From an uncultured Methylophilaceae bacterium (GTDB lineage: Bacteria; Pseudomonadota; Gammaproteobacteria; Burkholderiales; Methylophilaceae): 64,000 nt of DNA. Positions 34,256 through 46,741 of the stretch are shown here, one piece after another; position 1 is the stretch's first letter; every line of letters begins with the position of its first letter. The DNA is taken from contig CAJIZS010000001.1 in assembly GCA_905182075.1 (NCBI GenBank), forward strand, positions 310,001-374,000, given 5' to 3'. The notes under the pieces are model-generated. The model was not told the DNA's origin. It made no database searches and worked only from the letters and a program-made list of their open reading frames with translations. Made by a program: the position numbers and the translations under genes.

Positions 34256-34474
34256 TGCATAAGTTGTGTATAAGTTGTGTATTAGAATACGGTTAACAAA
34301 GAAATAAATTTAAAACTTAAAACTATGCAGAATTGATCCACAGTAAAGTGATGACAAACACATAGGTTTAAAAGTTAGCTAAATTATTGTTTTTAAATAA
34401 TGATAATATTAAAAACAAATAAAATAGCTTATTATTATTATTATTATCTTAAAACTATATATAAAGAAAATACT
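34256..34474. promoter_or_regulatory. dnaA-dnaN intergenic region, candidate oriC
   Basis: 219 bases, very AT-rich, with DnaA-box-like nonamers: tgtgtataa at 34265-34273 (one mismatch), tgtgtatta at 34276-34284 (two mismatches) and tgatccaca at 34334-34342 (one mismatch), plus an A/T-only run near 34385-34450 that could unwind. Together with the perfect box at 32872 this is the likely origin zone. Confidence 0.55.
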
Positions 34475-37928
<3,454 letters not shown>

Positions 37929-37936
37929 AGTTCAAC

Positions 37937-38822
37937 ATGACCTTAAGAGAGCTTAGATTTATAGTTTCTGTGGCGCAAGAGAAAAATTTTAGAAGAGCCG
38001 CAGCCAAAAGTTTTGTAAGTCAACCTGCTTTGAGTTTAGCAATAAAAAAAATAGAAAATGAATTAGGTGTGTTGATTTTTGAAAGAAACCGTATGGGAAG
38101 TTTCACTACTGTAATTGGTGAAAAAATACTTAGGCAAGCAATTATTGTTTTAGACGAAGCAGAGAAAATTAAAGAATTTGCTGTAATGAGTAAAAAAGAT
38201 TTTAAAGCTCCATTTAGATTAGGCTTAATATACTCAATCGCACCATATTTATTCCCTTTATTTTCTTCAATTGATAGTGGAGCTAATTCTCCTTTCATCT
38301 TAAAACTTATATAAGTTAGAGGAACAATTAAAAAAGGGCTCAATAGATGCCGCCATAATAGCTTTACCTCTAGAACTTTCAGGAATGGAGACCGTACCCT
38401 TATATCATGAACCTTTTGAGGCAATTGTACCTAGCCAACACGATTGGGCTAATAGAAAGGAAGTTAAACCAACAGATTTGGCTAATCAAAAAGTTTTATT
38501 GCTCGACAACACTCATTGTTTCAGTAATCAAGTTTTAGAAGCCTGCCCAGGAATACATGAAAATAGTCAAATTTTTGCAGGGAATTCTTTGGAAACAATT
38601 AGGAATATGGTTGCTTCAAACTTAGGAGTCTCTGTTTTACCTAAAAGCGCAACTAGTCAAAAATACACTGACCCAATGATAAAAATTATTCCATTTAAAA
38701 GCCCTGCCCCTTTTAGAACTGTAGCCCTGGCTTATAAGAAAAGTACTATTAAAAACAATGAGATTAATGAGGTTATCAAAATAATTCAATCGTTAAGTGT
38801 TGATGCCTTTAAATTACTATAA
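37937..38822 (+). CDS. oxyR: LysR-family peroxide sensor OxyR (one frameshift)
   Basis: MTLRELRFIVSVAQEKNFRR opens a LysR winged-helix domain (SQPALSLAIKKIENELGV). A shift near 38312 leads to the effector domain. The two redox Cys are in THCFSNQVLEACP, spaced as in OxyR Cys199/Cys208, which makes OxyR rather than a generic LysR. 9 bases after gyrB; end overlaps cbbR convergently by 6 bases. Expected targets are catalase and alkyl hydroperoxide reductase genes, none in the window. Confidence 0.88.
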
Positions 38823-39718
38823 AACTATTTTATTTAAAATAACCTGAGTTTGACTAATAATATAATCTTTTAATAATTCCACAGACCGATTTAACGTGGT
38901 TGGGCGAAGTGTAACTACATGCCACTTTCTATTTATTGGTGTATTAGTTACATCTAGTATTTTTAATTCACCATTTTTTAATTCACTCGCTAGCGTGTGT
39001 CTAGAAACAAAAGATATTCCAAGATCAGCAATTACTGCTTGCTTAATACTTTCATTACTAGACATCTCCATGACTATCTTTGGGTCTATTGCATGATCGT
39101 TTAAAAAAGTTTCCATGTGAGCTCTAGTACCAGAACCTTTTTCTCTTGTTATTAGCTCAAAATTACTAAGTTGTTCAGGCTGAATTTTTTTTATGCCAGC
39201 TAGGGGGTGATTTGGGCTAGAAATAAATACGTGAGGGTGATCTGCTAAGGTATAAACTTTAGTATTAATTTCTTTTGGGACTAATCCCATTATAGCTATG
39301 TCAATATTTCCATCTCTAAGTAACTCTATAAGTTGATCTCTATTTCTGACTTCTAAAATAAATTTGTATTGGGGATACTTTTTTCTAAATTGTTTAAGGA
39401 CTTGGGGTAAAAAATATTGTGCTGTACTAATTATTCCAACTTTAATTACTTCAATATCACCACCTTTTAAATCAGACCAAGAATACATTTTTTCAATTAT
39501 AATTGCACCTCCATTAGGGTTTAATAATAAATATTCACCAGCTGAAGTTTGTTCGGGATTGTCAAAAATAATTCCACATCAACAAGTGACTCTATTTCTT
39601 TCATTTGCATAGAAATAGCAGGCGGGGAAATATGAATTTCTTCAGCAGCACGGGTAAAATTTTTATGCTTTGCTGCTGAAACAAAGATTCGGAGTTGACG
39701 TGATGAAATATTTATCAT
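38817..39718 (-). CDS. cbbR: LysR-family regulator, CbbR type (one frameshift)
   Basis: N-terminal HTH MINISSRQLRIFVSAAKHKN and SPPAISMQMKEIESLVDVEL; after a shift near 39520 the effector domain reads VGIISTAQYFLPQVLKQF, ITREKGSGTRAHMETFL and GISFVSRHTLASEL. The VxTAxYFxP and REKGSGTR blocks are characteristic of CbbR, activator of Calvin-cycle genes, sensing the NADPH or RuBP state. It is divergent from fbp-prk, which supports the assignment. Confidence 0.85.
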
Positions 39719-39952
39719 TAAGGATATCTTATTATTAAATTAAGTAATTAATACTTTACCTTAACCTTAAAACACTTTAGAGTCAATTTAGTATGATGGT
39801 TTGTATTTATTAGGTATTATTAAATTTAAGATATTTGAAAAAACACATTATAAGTTTGGTGAAAAAGCAAACATACCTGAAGCATTAATAATTATTAAAA
39901 AAGAAGATGTTATGGAATCAAGAATTTTAGAACCTAAAAAAGTATAAATTTT
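39719..39952. promoter_or_regulatory. cbbR-fbp divergent intergenic region, partly foreign
   Basis: Bases 39719-39800 are AT-rich and probably hold the divergent promoters and CbbR site. From about 39825 to 39948 a plus-strand frame reads HYKFGEKANIPEALIIIKKE then ESRILEPKKV and stop, the C-terminus of an unidentified protein that looks like another foreign patch. Confidence 0.5.
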
Positions 39953-40926
39953 ATGAATCTTCAAAAATTTTTAATTAATCAAGAAATTTCCGAGAATTTA
40001 AAAGAAGGAATTAACTGTGTTACAAGAGCTATAATAAAAACGAGTAGTATTATTGAAACAGCACCTTTATTAAAAAATCTAGGTAAGCTAAAAAAAATAA
40101 ACATACAAGGAGAACAACAAACAAAGCTCCAAAACCAAATAATATTTTTATTGATGAATTAAAGAAAACAAAATCAGTAATTGAAGAAGATGAAGAAGAA
40201 ATTGATGAAGAAATTATTTTTGATAAAGTTAGGTCTGAAAAGCAACTTTTAGTTTTTTTCGATCCCCTAGATGGATCGTCAAATGTTGAGGCAAACGCAT
40301 CTGTAGGATCAATTTTTTCAATATATGAAGTACCCTATAAAAATAAATTGAATAAAAAAGATTTTTTACAAAAAGGTAAGAAACAAATAGCCGCAGGCTT
40401 TAGTGTCTTTGGTCTGTTCATAATCTAAAATACTTTTGGAAAAGGCACATTCAAATTTTGTTTAGATAGAGATAAAAATAATTTTGTGATGGTTGATGAA
40501 AATATAAAGATACCAATGGAAGCTGAGGAATTTTCTATCAACATGAGTAACGAAAGATATTGGGGGGCTTCTACTAAAAAATATATTAAGGATTGTCAAC
40601 TAGGTGCTGTTGGGCCTAGAGGTAAAAATTTTAATATGCGTTATATCGCTTCTTTAGTTGCTGACGTAAATCGAATATTAACGCGTGGTGGAATTTATTT
40701 ATATCCTCGAGACAATAAAGATTCAAAGCAATTAGGCAGACTTAGATTGATGTATGAAATTAATCCGATGGCATTTATTGTAGAGCAATGTAATGGTTTG
40801 TGTACCGATGGAATTGAAGATATTTTAAATATTCAACCTCAAAGTATTCATGAAAGAGTCCCAGTAGTTATTGGAGCAAATAATGAGGTAAAGTTAGTGT
40901 CAGATTATTATCACAAAACTAAATAA
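39953..40926 (+). CDS. fbp: Fructose-1,6-bisphosphatase class I (frameshifted)
   Basis: Dephosphorylates fructose-1,6-bisphosphate (Calvin cycle or gluconeogenesis). Metal/phosphate motif FFDPLDGSSNVEANASVGSI at about 40259-40316; YIASLVADVNRILTRGGIYL and LRLMYEINPMAFIVEQ in the C-terminal half. Frame changes near 40130 and 40420. About 325 residues, complete. First gene of the fbp-prk-pnt cluster opposite cbbR. Confidence 0.92.
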
Positions 40927-40962
40927 ATTATAAATGAAATCTATTAAGTAAAGGGAGAGATT

Positions 40963-41829
40963 ATGTCTAAAAAATATCCAGTTATTGCAATTACAGGCTC
41001 ATCTGGGTCTGGCACCTCTACTGTTAGAGATAGTTTTCAGCATATCTTTACTCGGGATGGTATTGATGCTGACATCATTGAGGGGGATGCTTTTCATAGA
41101 TACGAAAGACATGAAATGGATGGGCTTATTAAAAAGAATCGACATAATTCAGAAATAGATTTTAGTCACTTTAGTCCAGACGCTAATTTATTAAGTGATT
41201 TAGCAAAAACATTTCATCAATATCGTAAAAATGGAAAATATAAAAGAGTAATTGATGGCAACCGTACTGTTAAATCTATAATTTTTAAACAAAAAACAGG
41301 GAGCATGACCCCCTGGGAAGATGCAAGCTCAGAATTATTATTTTATGAAGGACTTCATGGTGGATACTTAGGGCCAGGAGCAGACGTAGCTAAACATGTT
41401 GATTTACTTGTTGGAGTTGTTCCAATTATTAACTTGGAGTGGATACAAAAGTTACATCGTGATAACAGGGTCAGGGGATACTCCAAAGAAGCTGTTATCG
41501 ATACGATATTAAATCGTATGCCAGATTATATTAATTATATTGCGCCGCAATTCTCCAGAACACATATAAACTTCCAAAGAGTTCCAATGGTTGATACTTC
41601 AAATCCCTTCATAGCTAAGGATATACCAAACGCAGACGAGAGCTTTGTTGTAATACGTTTTGATAACCCTAAGGGCGTAGATTTTAATTACTTGCTAAGA
41701 ATGCTTCATGGATCAATGATGACAAGACCAAATACAATTGTTGTTCCAGGAGGAAAAATGGGGTTAGCGATGCAATTCATTTTTACCCCACTTATTAGAG
41801 AACTTAATGAAAAAAGGAAAAAAAGTTGA
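40963..41829 (+). CDS. prk: Phosphoribulokinase
   Basis: ATP-dependent formation of ribulose-1,5-bisphosphate, a Calvin-cycle marker. 288 residues, intact, the bacterial class I size. Walker A region ITGSSGSGTSTVRDSF; EGDAFHRYERHEMD; SHFSPDANLLSDL; FYEGLHGGYLGPGADVAKHV; RMPDYINYIAPQFSRTHINF. Ribosome site aagggagag precedes the ATG. With fbp and cbbR alongside it is strong evidence for a Calvin cycle. Confidence 0.96.
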   Translation: MSKKYPVIAITGSSGSGTSTVRDSFQHIFTRDGIDADIIEGDAFHRYERHEMDGLIKKNRHNSEIDFSHFSPDANLLSDLAKTFHQYRKNGKYKRVIDGNRTVKSIIFKQKTGSMTPWEDASSELLFYEGLHGGYLGPGADVAKHVDLLVGVVPIINLEWIQKLHRDNRVRGYSKEAVIDTILNRMPDYINYIAPQFSRTHINFQRVPMVDTSNPFIAKDIPNADESFVVIRFDNPKGVDFNYLLRMLHGSMMTRPNTIVVPGGKMGLAMQFIFTPLIRELNEKRKKS

Positions 41830-41999
41830 CCCTTATAACTTTAAAAAAATTATTTGCTCAGGCAGCTAAAAATGCTGGACAAGTATAACGTAGAGGTTTT
41901 ATTAAGTGTGGATAATATAAATGGTAGTTTATTAGGCAGATACTCAATTGATGCAAAAATATTATTGCTATGATTAATCCTACAGTAATTCCAGTATAA
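41830..41999. other. Unassigned stretch between prk and pntA
   Basis: A short plus-strand frame reads MLDKYNVEVLLSVDNINGSL then LGRYSIDAKILLL and stop; no family is certain. The pntA start codon is not visible, so this stretch probably includes another chimeric join. Confidence 0.35.
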
Positions 42000-43074
42000 A
42001 TTATTGGTATTTTAAAAGAAACCCTTAGTGGTGAGGCAAGAGTTGCAGCTACCCCTGAAACAGTAAAAAAAATGCTTCTTCTTAAGAGTGATGTTCTGGT
42101 TGAAGAAGGTGCAGGAGATCTAGCTGCAATTCCAGATAAAATGTTTGTTGAGGCGGGAGCTACAATTAGTAACCGATCAAATGTTTTAAAAGCTGATCTA
42201 ATTTTACAAGTTAGGCCTCCTGAGGCAAAAGATTTAGAGCGGTTAACCTCCAAGCAATATGTCGTAGGTTTGCTGGAGCCTTTTAATAAAGAACTAACTA
42301 AAGATTTTTTAGATAAAAAAATTACTGCTTTTGCATTAGAGTTATTACCAAGAATAACTAGAGCTCAATCTATGGATGTTCTATCCTCTCAAGCAAATAT
42401 TGCAGGGTAATTACCCTGTAGGCGATCTTGCAGATTATTATAAAAAATTTATGCCTATGTTGATGACCGCAGCGGGAACTGTCAAAGCAGCTAAAGTAAC
42501 ATATAAGTTTTAAAGAAGCTACTTATTCAGCTACAGCTAAAAGACTTGGAATTAAAAACACACCAAGTGAAGATCATATTGAAAATATGCAATTAGTTTC
42601 AGAAAAAATATTTGAACCTTTGCGAGAATGGGCAGATCATCCTATTAGAATTAATAGTATGTTTAGTTTATTGATAGTCTGCAAATGCTCTTTTTAGCAG
42701 AAAAATGCTACTAGATGTCAGATATTATTATTACTGACATGCACTTATTCCTGGTAATAGAGCTCCTAAGTTAATCGACAAAAGCAAATGGTTGATTTAA
42801 TGAAACCAGGCTCTGTAATTGTTGATTTAGCTTCTCAGCAAGGAGGGAATTGTGAATTATGAATAACAAAGTTTGTCAGGTGGAAAACGTCACCATAATT
42901 GGTTTTAATAATTTACCAAGTATGTTGAGTTCAGATGCATCAGCACTATACTCAAGAAATATTTTTGAATTCGTTAAATTATTAATCAACGAATCAGGAA
43001 ATTTACATATTAATTTAGAAGACGAACTTGTTTCAGGGTGCTTGCTAACGAAAGAAGGTAACTCAATTAATTAA
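42000..43074 (+). CDS. pntA: NAD(P) transhydrogenase alpha subunit part 1, internal segment replaced
   Basis: Soluble NAD(H)-binding subunit of proton-translocating transhydrogenase. [77 protein letters not shown]. The Rossmann domain that should follow is replaced at 42505-42690 by a peptidase fragment. The end returns with [26 protein letters not shown] and [13 protein letters not shown]. Several indels. Followed by pntAB and pntB in the usual order; it can supply NADPH for CO2 fixation. Confidence 0.92.
42505..42690 (+). pseudogene. Foreign patch: M15-type peptidase fragment inside pntA
   Basis: An open frame from 42509 reads [20 protein letters not shown] and [20 protein letters not shown], matching the N-terminal half of phage-type zinc D-Ala-D-Ala carboxypeptidases (FxxxEaxxSxtAxrlGIxNxP...EPlRexxxxPIxInSgfR). 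Such genes are frequent in marine phages. Confidence 0.7.
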
Positions 43075-43084
43075 AGGAAGTTAT

Positions 43085-43393
43085 ATGGCTGAATTATTAA
43101 CGATACAAAATATTACAATTTTCGTATTAGCAATATTTGTGGGGTATCACGTTGTTTGGAATGTCACGTCTGCTTTACACACGCCGCTAATGTCTGTAAC
43201 GAATGCAATTTCTGGAATTGTTATCGTTGGCGCAATATTGCAAGTTGTGGAAATTAACGGGGAGATAGTAACATTTAGTAGCATTTTAGGAGCAGTTGCT
43301 ATATTTTTCGCAGCAATTAACATATTTGGGGGATTCTTTGTCACACAAAGGATGTTAGAGATGTTTAAAAAGAAGGAAAAGAAAATTAAATGA
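43085..43393 (+). CDS. pntAB: NAD(P) transhydrogenase alpha subunit part 2
   Basis: 102 residues with three or four helices ([50 protein letters not shown]). The split alpha subunit (PntAA + PntAB) is standard in many proteobacteria. Ribosome site aaaggaag; overlaps pntB by 4 bases. Intact. Confidence 0.93.
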   Translation: MAELLTIQNITIFVLAIFVGYHVVWNVTSALHTPLMSVTNAISGIVIVGAILQVVEINGEIVTFSSILGAVAIFFAAINIFGGFFVTQRMLEMFKKKEKKIK

Positions 43394-44700
43394 CAATAGA
43401 ATCAATATCAATGCTGTCTTACCTTATTGCCGCTATATTTTTCATTTTGGCGTTAAGGGGTTTATCATCTCCTACTAGCGCACGTTCTGGAAATCTATTT
43501 GGGATAGTTGGGATGATAATTGCTGTCCTTACAACACTATGGACAGGCAATCAGTTAGTGCCACTTTTAATCTTTGCCCCTCTTATACTTGGTGGAGGTA
43601 TTGGTATTTATGTAGCTAAAAAAGTCGAAATGACAAAAATGCCTGAATTGGTATCTTTATTTAACGGTATGGGTGGAGCTTGTGCTGCACTTATAGGCTT
43701 AGTAGAATTTCACCATTATGTAGGCGATAGTATGAGCATGAGTGTTATTCTGGGGGCATTTATTGGCGCAATTACTTTTACTGCATCTGTAATAGCATTT
43801 GGGAAACTTTCTGGAAAATTTGGTGCAAAACCAACAGTATTTAGAGGTCAACATGTAATAAATTTTATTATTAATGTATATGAACCATTCTGGGTCATGG
43901 ACATTGTATTTGATGATGATCATTGCCTTTGCTTTAGGTGCGCATTTAGTAGCCGCAATAGGTGGTGCTGATATGCCTGTAGTAGTTTCAATGTTGAATA
44001 GCTATTCTGGTTGGGCTGCTGCTGCGACAGGGTTCTTACTTGGAAATGATTTATTGATTGTAACGGGTGCTTTAGTTGGCTCATCTGGCGCTATTTTGTC
44101 ATACATTATGTGCAAAGCAATGAACCGATCATTTATATCTGTTATTCTAGGTGGATTTGGAGGCTCAAAAGGTCCTGCCATGGAGATTGATGGAGAGATG
44201 ATAGCAACGGATGTAAATACAGTTGCCGCACAATTATTGTCCCGGGTTATGGAATGGCTGTTGCTCAAGCTCAGCATGTCGTAAGAGAGCTAGGAGAGCT
44301 TCTTGAAGCTAATGGAACAGAGGTGAAGTACGGAATTCATCCTGTTGCTGGGAGAATGCCAGGTCATATGAATGTATTATTGGCTGAGGCTAACGTCCCC
44401 TATGACGTTTTAGCTGAACCAGATGACGTTAATCCAACAATGGATGCTGTAGATGTAGCTGTTGTTATTGGTGCCAATGATGTTGTTAACCCATCAGCAA
44501 CTGAAGAGCCAGGAAGTCCAATTTATGGAATGCCAATTATAGAAGTTCATAATGCCAAAACAGTTTTTGTTCTTAAAAGGTCTATGTCATCTGGTTTTGC
44601 TGGCGTGCAAAATCCTTTATTTTTTAAGCAAAATACCCGAATGTTATTTGGAGATGCCAAAGAATCTATTGGCGGTCTAGTATCAGAATTCAAAGATTAA
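43390..44700 (+). CDS. pntB: NAD(P) transhydrogenase beta subunit (two frameshifts)
   Basis: Membrane plus NADP-binding subunit. [38 protein letters not shown]; after a shift near 43890 [20 protein letters not shown]; after another near 44245 the NADP domain [50 protein letters not shown] and [20 protein letters not shown]. About 455 residues, complete. Confidence 0.96.
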
Positions 44701-44756
44701 TATTCAAACCCTTAGCCTTGTAAAATACTACTGTATAAATAAGTTAGAATTAGATT

Positions 44757-45062
44757 ATGAAAATTATTGTAGTAAGCGGTGGCTTTGACCCAATCCATTC
44801 TGGACACATAGAGTATATAAGCTCTGCGAAAACATATGGAGAAAAGTTAATAGTTGCTCTCAATAGTGATAATTGGCTTATAAAAAAGAAGGGTAAATTC
44901 TTTATGCCCTTTTCAGAAAGAAAAAAAATACTCGAAAATATTAAGCATGTAGATGAAGTTATTGATTTTGACGATGATGTCCAGGGGACTTGCATAAATG
45001 CTTTAGAGAAGATTAAAAAATCCTATCCCAATGACGAGATATCTTTTGCAAATTACATGTAA
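44757..45062 (+). CDS. Nucleotidyltransferase of the cytidylyltransferase family, truncated
   Basis: 101 residues: VVSGGFDPIHSGHIEYISSA with the HxGH motif (HSGH), then VALNSDNWLIKKKG and PFSERKKILENIKHVDEVID. It stops at 45062 right after EISFANYM, where relatives continue with a GGD-type segment, so the 3' part is missing. Relatives include heptose- or glycerol-phosphate nucleotidyltransferases and phage enzymes. It could be host or part of a foreign stretch. Confidence 0.6.
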   Translation: MKIIVVSGGFDPIHSGHIEYISSAKTYGEKLIVALNSDNWLIKKKGKFFMPFSERKKILENIKHVDEVIDFDDDVQGTCINALEKIKKSYPNDEISFANYM

Positions 45063-45387
45063 TTTTTCAATCCGATGAACCAAAAATAGCTAAAGGCCAA
45101 AAGTTAGCTAAAGGCCAAGAGCAACTCAAACAAAAAGTTAAATATAGTAAAGAATTTTTAAAAAGGGTTAAAGACATAGATTTAAATTTGACTGATTCAA
45201 GCAAAAAATAAAATTTGAAAGTTTTCATTATTAGTAGGTGACTCTAGTATCGACAGAGACAAGCAGCAATAGACACTAGGAGGAATCAAATTATCATAAC
45301 TGAAGATGGTGAATAAAAGAAAGCTCAGGATATAGTATTATAAGGATGCATACCCTGACCTTTTTATATTTTACTCGTCAATAGAAT
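45063..45387. other. Unassigned 325-base stretch
   Basis: Contains a near-tandem duplication of agctaaaggccaa (about 45089 and 45106), a short Lys-rich frame (KIAKGQKLAKGQEQLKQKVK, stop near 45211) and another short frame with RQRQAAIDTRRNQIIITEDG that recalls phage structural proteins. No tRNA or known RNA is seen. Confidence 0.35.
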
Positions 45388-45964
45388 ATGGAGAGACGTA
45401 TGGAGTTTGAAGATATTTTAAAGCTTATGAAAAGTGAGAACCATGTTTTGAAAGATAGTGGTTTTAATGAGGTATTTAAAAAATTAGAACAACCACTAAT
45501 AGGTTTTTATATGCATAGAAAACTGAATAAAAGTGAAGCTGAAGAAGTAGTGATTTCGAGCTTAGTTAAGAATTTGATTACCATACTTACAGTTTTAATT
45601 TTAACATCTTGCACTGAACAAGATCAGATAAATACTAAGCTTCTTGATCATTTTAAAAAATATAAAAAATATAAAAATGATGTTTTAAATTTACGCATTC
45701 GTGAAGATAGTTGAAAGAGTCTCGTCGCAGAAAGAAAGAAAAAAGGAAATGGAAAGGGAGGAGTGTGTGACGATTGGATTGCAAAAATTTGGAAGGGCAA
45801 TGCCTGAAAGAGAATTCGCTCTGAGTCTGAAAATGCAAAATTTTTCTAATCAACAAATAAGTTTAAGAATCGGAAGAACACTTGCTGCAACAAAAGAATT
45901 TATGAGTCAAAATTATAAAAGGTTAAAACCATTTTTAGAAGATTGTGTTGGGGGTAATGATTAA
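45388..45964 (+). CDS. ECF-type RNA polymerase sigma factor, centre replaced
   Basis: The first part reads FNEVFKKLEQPLIGFYMHRK and LNKSEAEEVV, the start of sigma region 2 (the rest of the -10-binding helix is absent). From about 45701 a second frame reads FGRAMPEREFALSLKMQNFS then NQQISLRIGRTLAATKEFM, a region-4 helix-turn-helix, ending LKPFLEDC. Between them a lipoprotein-like start intrudes. It ends exactly at the start of the next gene (a membrane protein), the usual sigma/anti-sigma arrangement. Confidence 0.55.
45548..45700 (+). pseudogene. Foreign-looking patch: lipoprotein signal peptide inside the sigma gene
   Basis: In the open frame at about 45548 (gtg atttcg) the sequence reads LVKNLITILTVLILTSC followed by TEQDQINTKLLDHFKKYKKY: a textbook lipoprotein signal with lipobox LTSC, which has no place in a cytosolic sigma factor. 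Confidence 0.5.
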
Positions 45965-46648
45965 TGACAAACAATGAAAAAGACTGGTTTGCTACTTTAT
46001 CAGGCGAAAAAGTTACTGGAATGAATCCTAGAACTAGATTACAAGCTAGATTGGTTCGCAGTGTCTTTAAAAAAAGAACTGAAGAAATTAATAAAAATAT
46101 TAATGAAGATGATAATAAATCTACATCAAAAATTTATCAGCGAATTGGTAAAAGCGGGATTATTGAAAAAAAAATCGAAACCATGGTTAAAAAAATTATT
46201 CGATAAAAATAATTGGTTAATTTTATTAGCAATTGGTGCTGGTGGAGTATATGCAACTAAGGAATATATGCGTTCAGATGTTATTCAACTCGTTGATCAG
46301 CCACAATTAATTGAAGAGCCAGTAGTGGGATCAAAAATAGGTTTTTGGGGAAATTGGTTTGATGCCCAAGGAGGCTTTACTGGTTTTTGGTCAAGGATTC
46401 AATTAGAAATGACTGGGCGCTTAGAGGAACCTATTCCAACTGATTCAACTCAATGTAGCCCTGATTATCTGTCAATTAATGGATGTTTAGCTTTAGCAAA
46501 TAATGGAGACTCTGCAGCGCAATTTAATTTAGGTCTGATGTACGAAAAAGGATTAAAAGTAGAGCAAAGTTATGAAAAAGCATTTGAGTGGTATAAGAAA
46601 TCTTCGGCTTTAGGAAACAAACCAGCATCTATAAACAGAGACTATTGA
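45964..46648 (+). CDS. Membrane protein with Sel1 repeat, possible anti-sigma factor (frameshifted)
   Basis: N-terminal cytosolic part NEKDWFATLSGEKVTGMNPR then TRLQARLVRSVFKKR. The DxWFAxLSG...R...EAxxLR pattern is common in proteins paired with ECF sigma genes. A shift near 46140-46200 leads to a transmembrane segment (NWLILLAIGAGGVYATKEYM), then a periplasmic region and one Sel1 unit (AAQFNLGLMYEKGLKVEQSY) before a foreign DnaQ-like fragment cuts it at about 46625. Function as an anti-sigma is inferred from position only. Confidence 0.5.
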
Positions 46649-46732
46649 ACAGTCAGAATTTGTGGTGGGTCATAATATTATTTTTGACATAAATATTATG
46701 GGTGCCGAGTTTCATCGAACTCTATTTTTATA
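46625..46732 (+). pseudogene. Foreign patch: DnaQ-type exonuclease fragment
   Basis: From about 46634 an open frame reads ETIEQSEFVVGHNIIFDINI and MGAEFHRTLFL then stop. VVGHNIxFDIxIxxxEF is the ExoII motif region of DEDD-type proofreading exonucleases. It truncates the Sel1 gene and fills the space before the next gene. Confidence 0.55.
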
Positions 46733-46741
46733 GGAAGAAAA

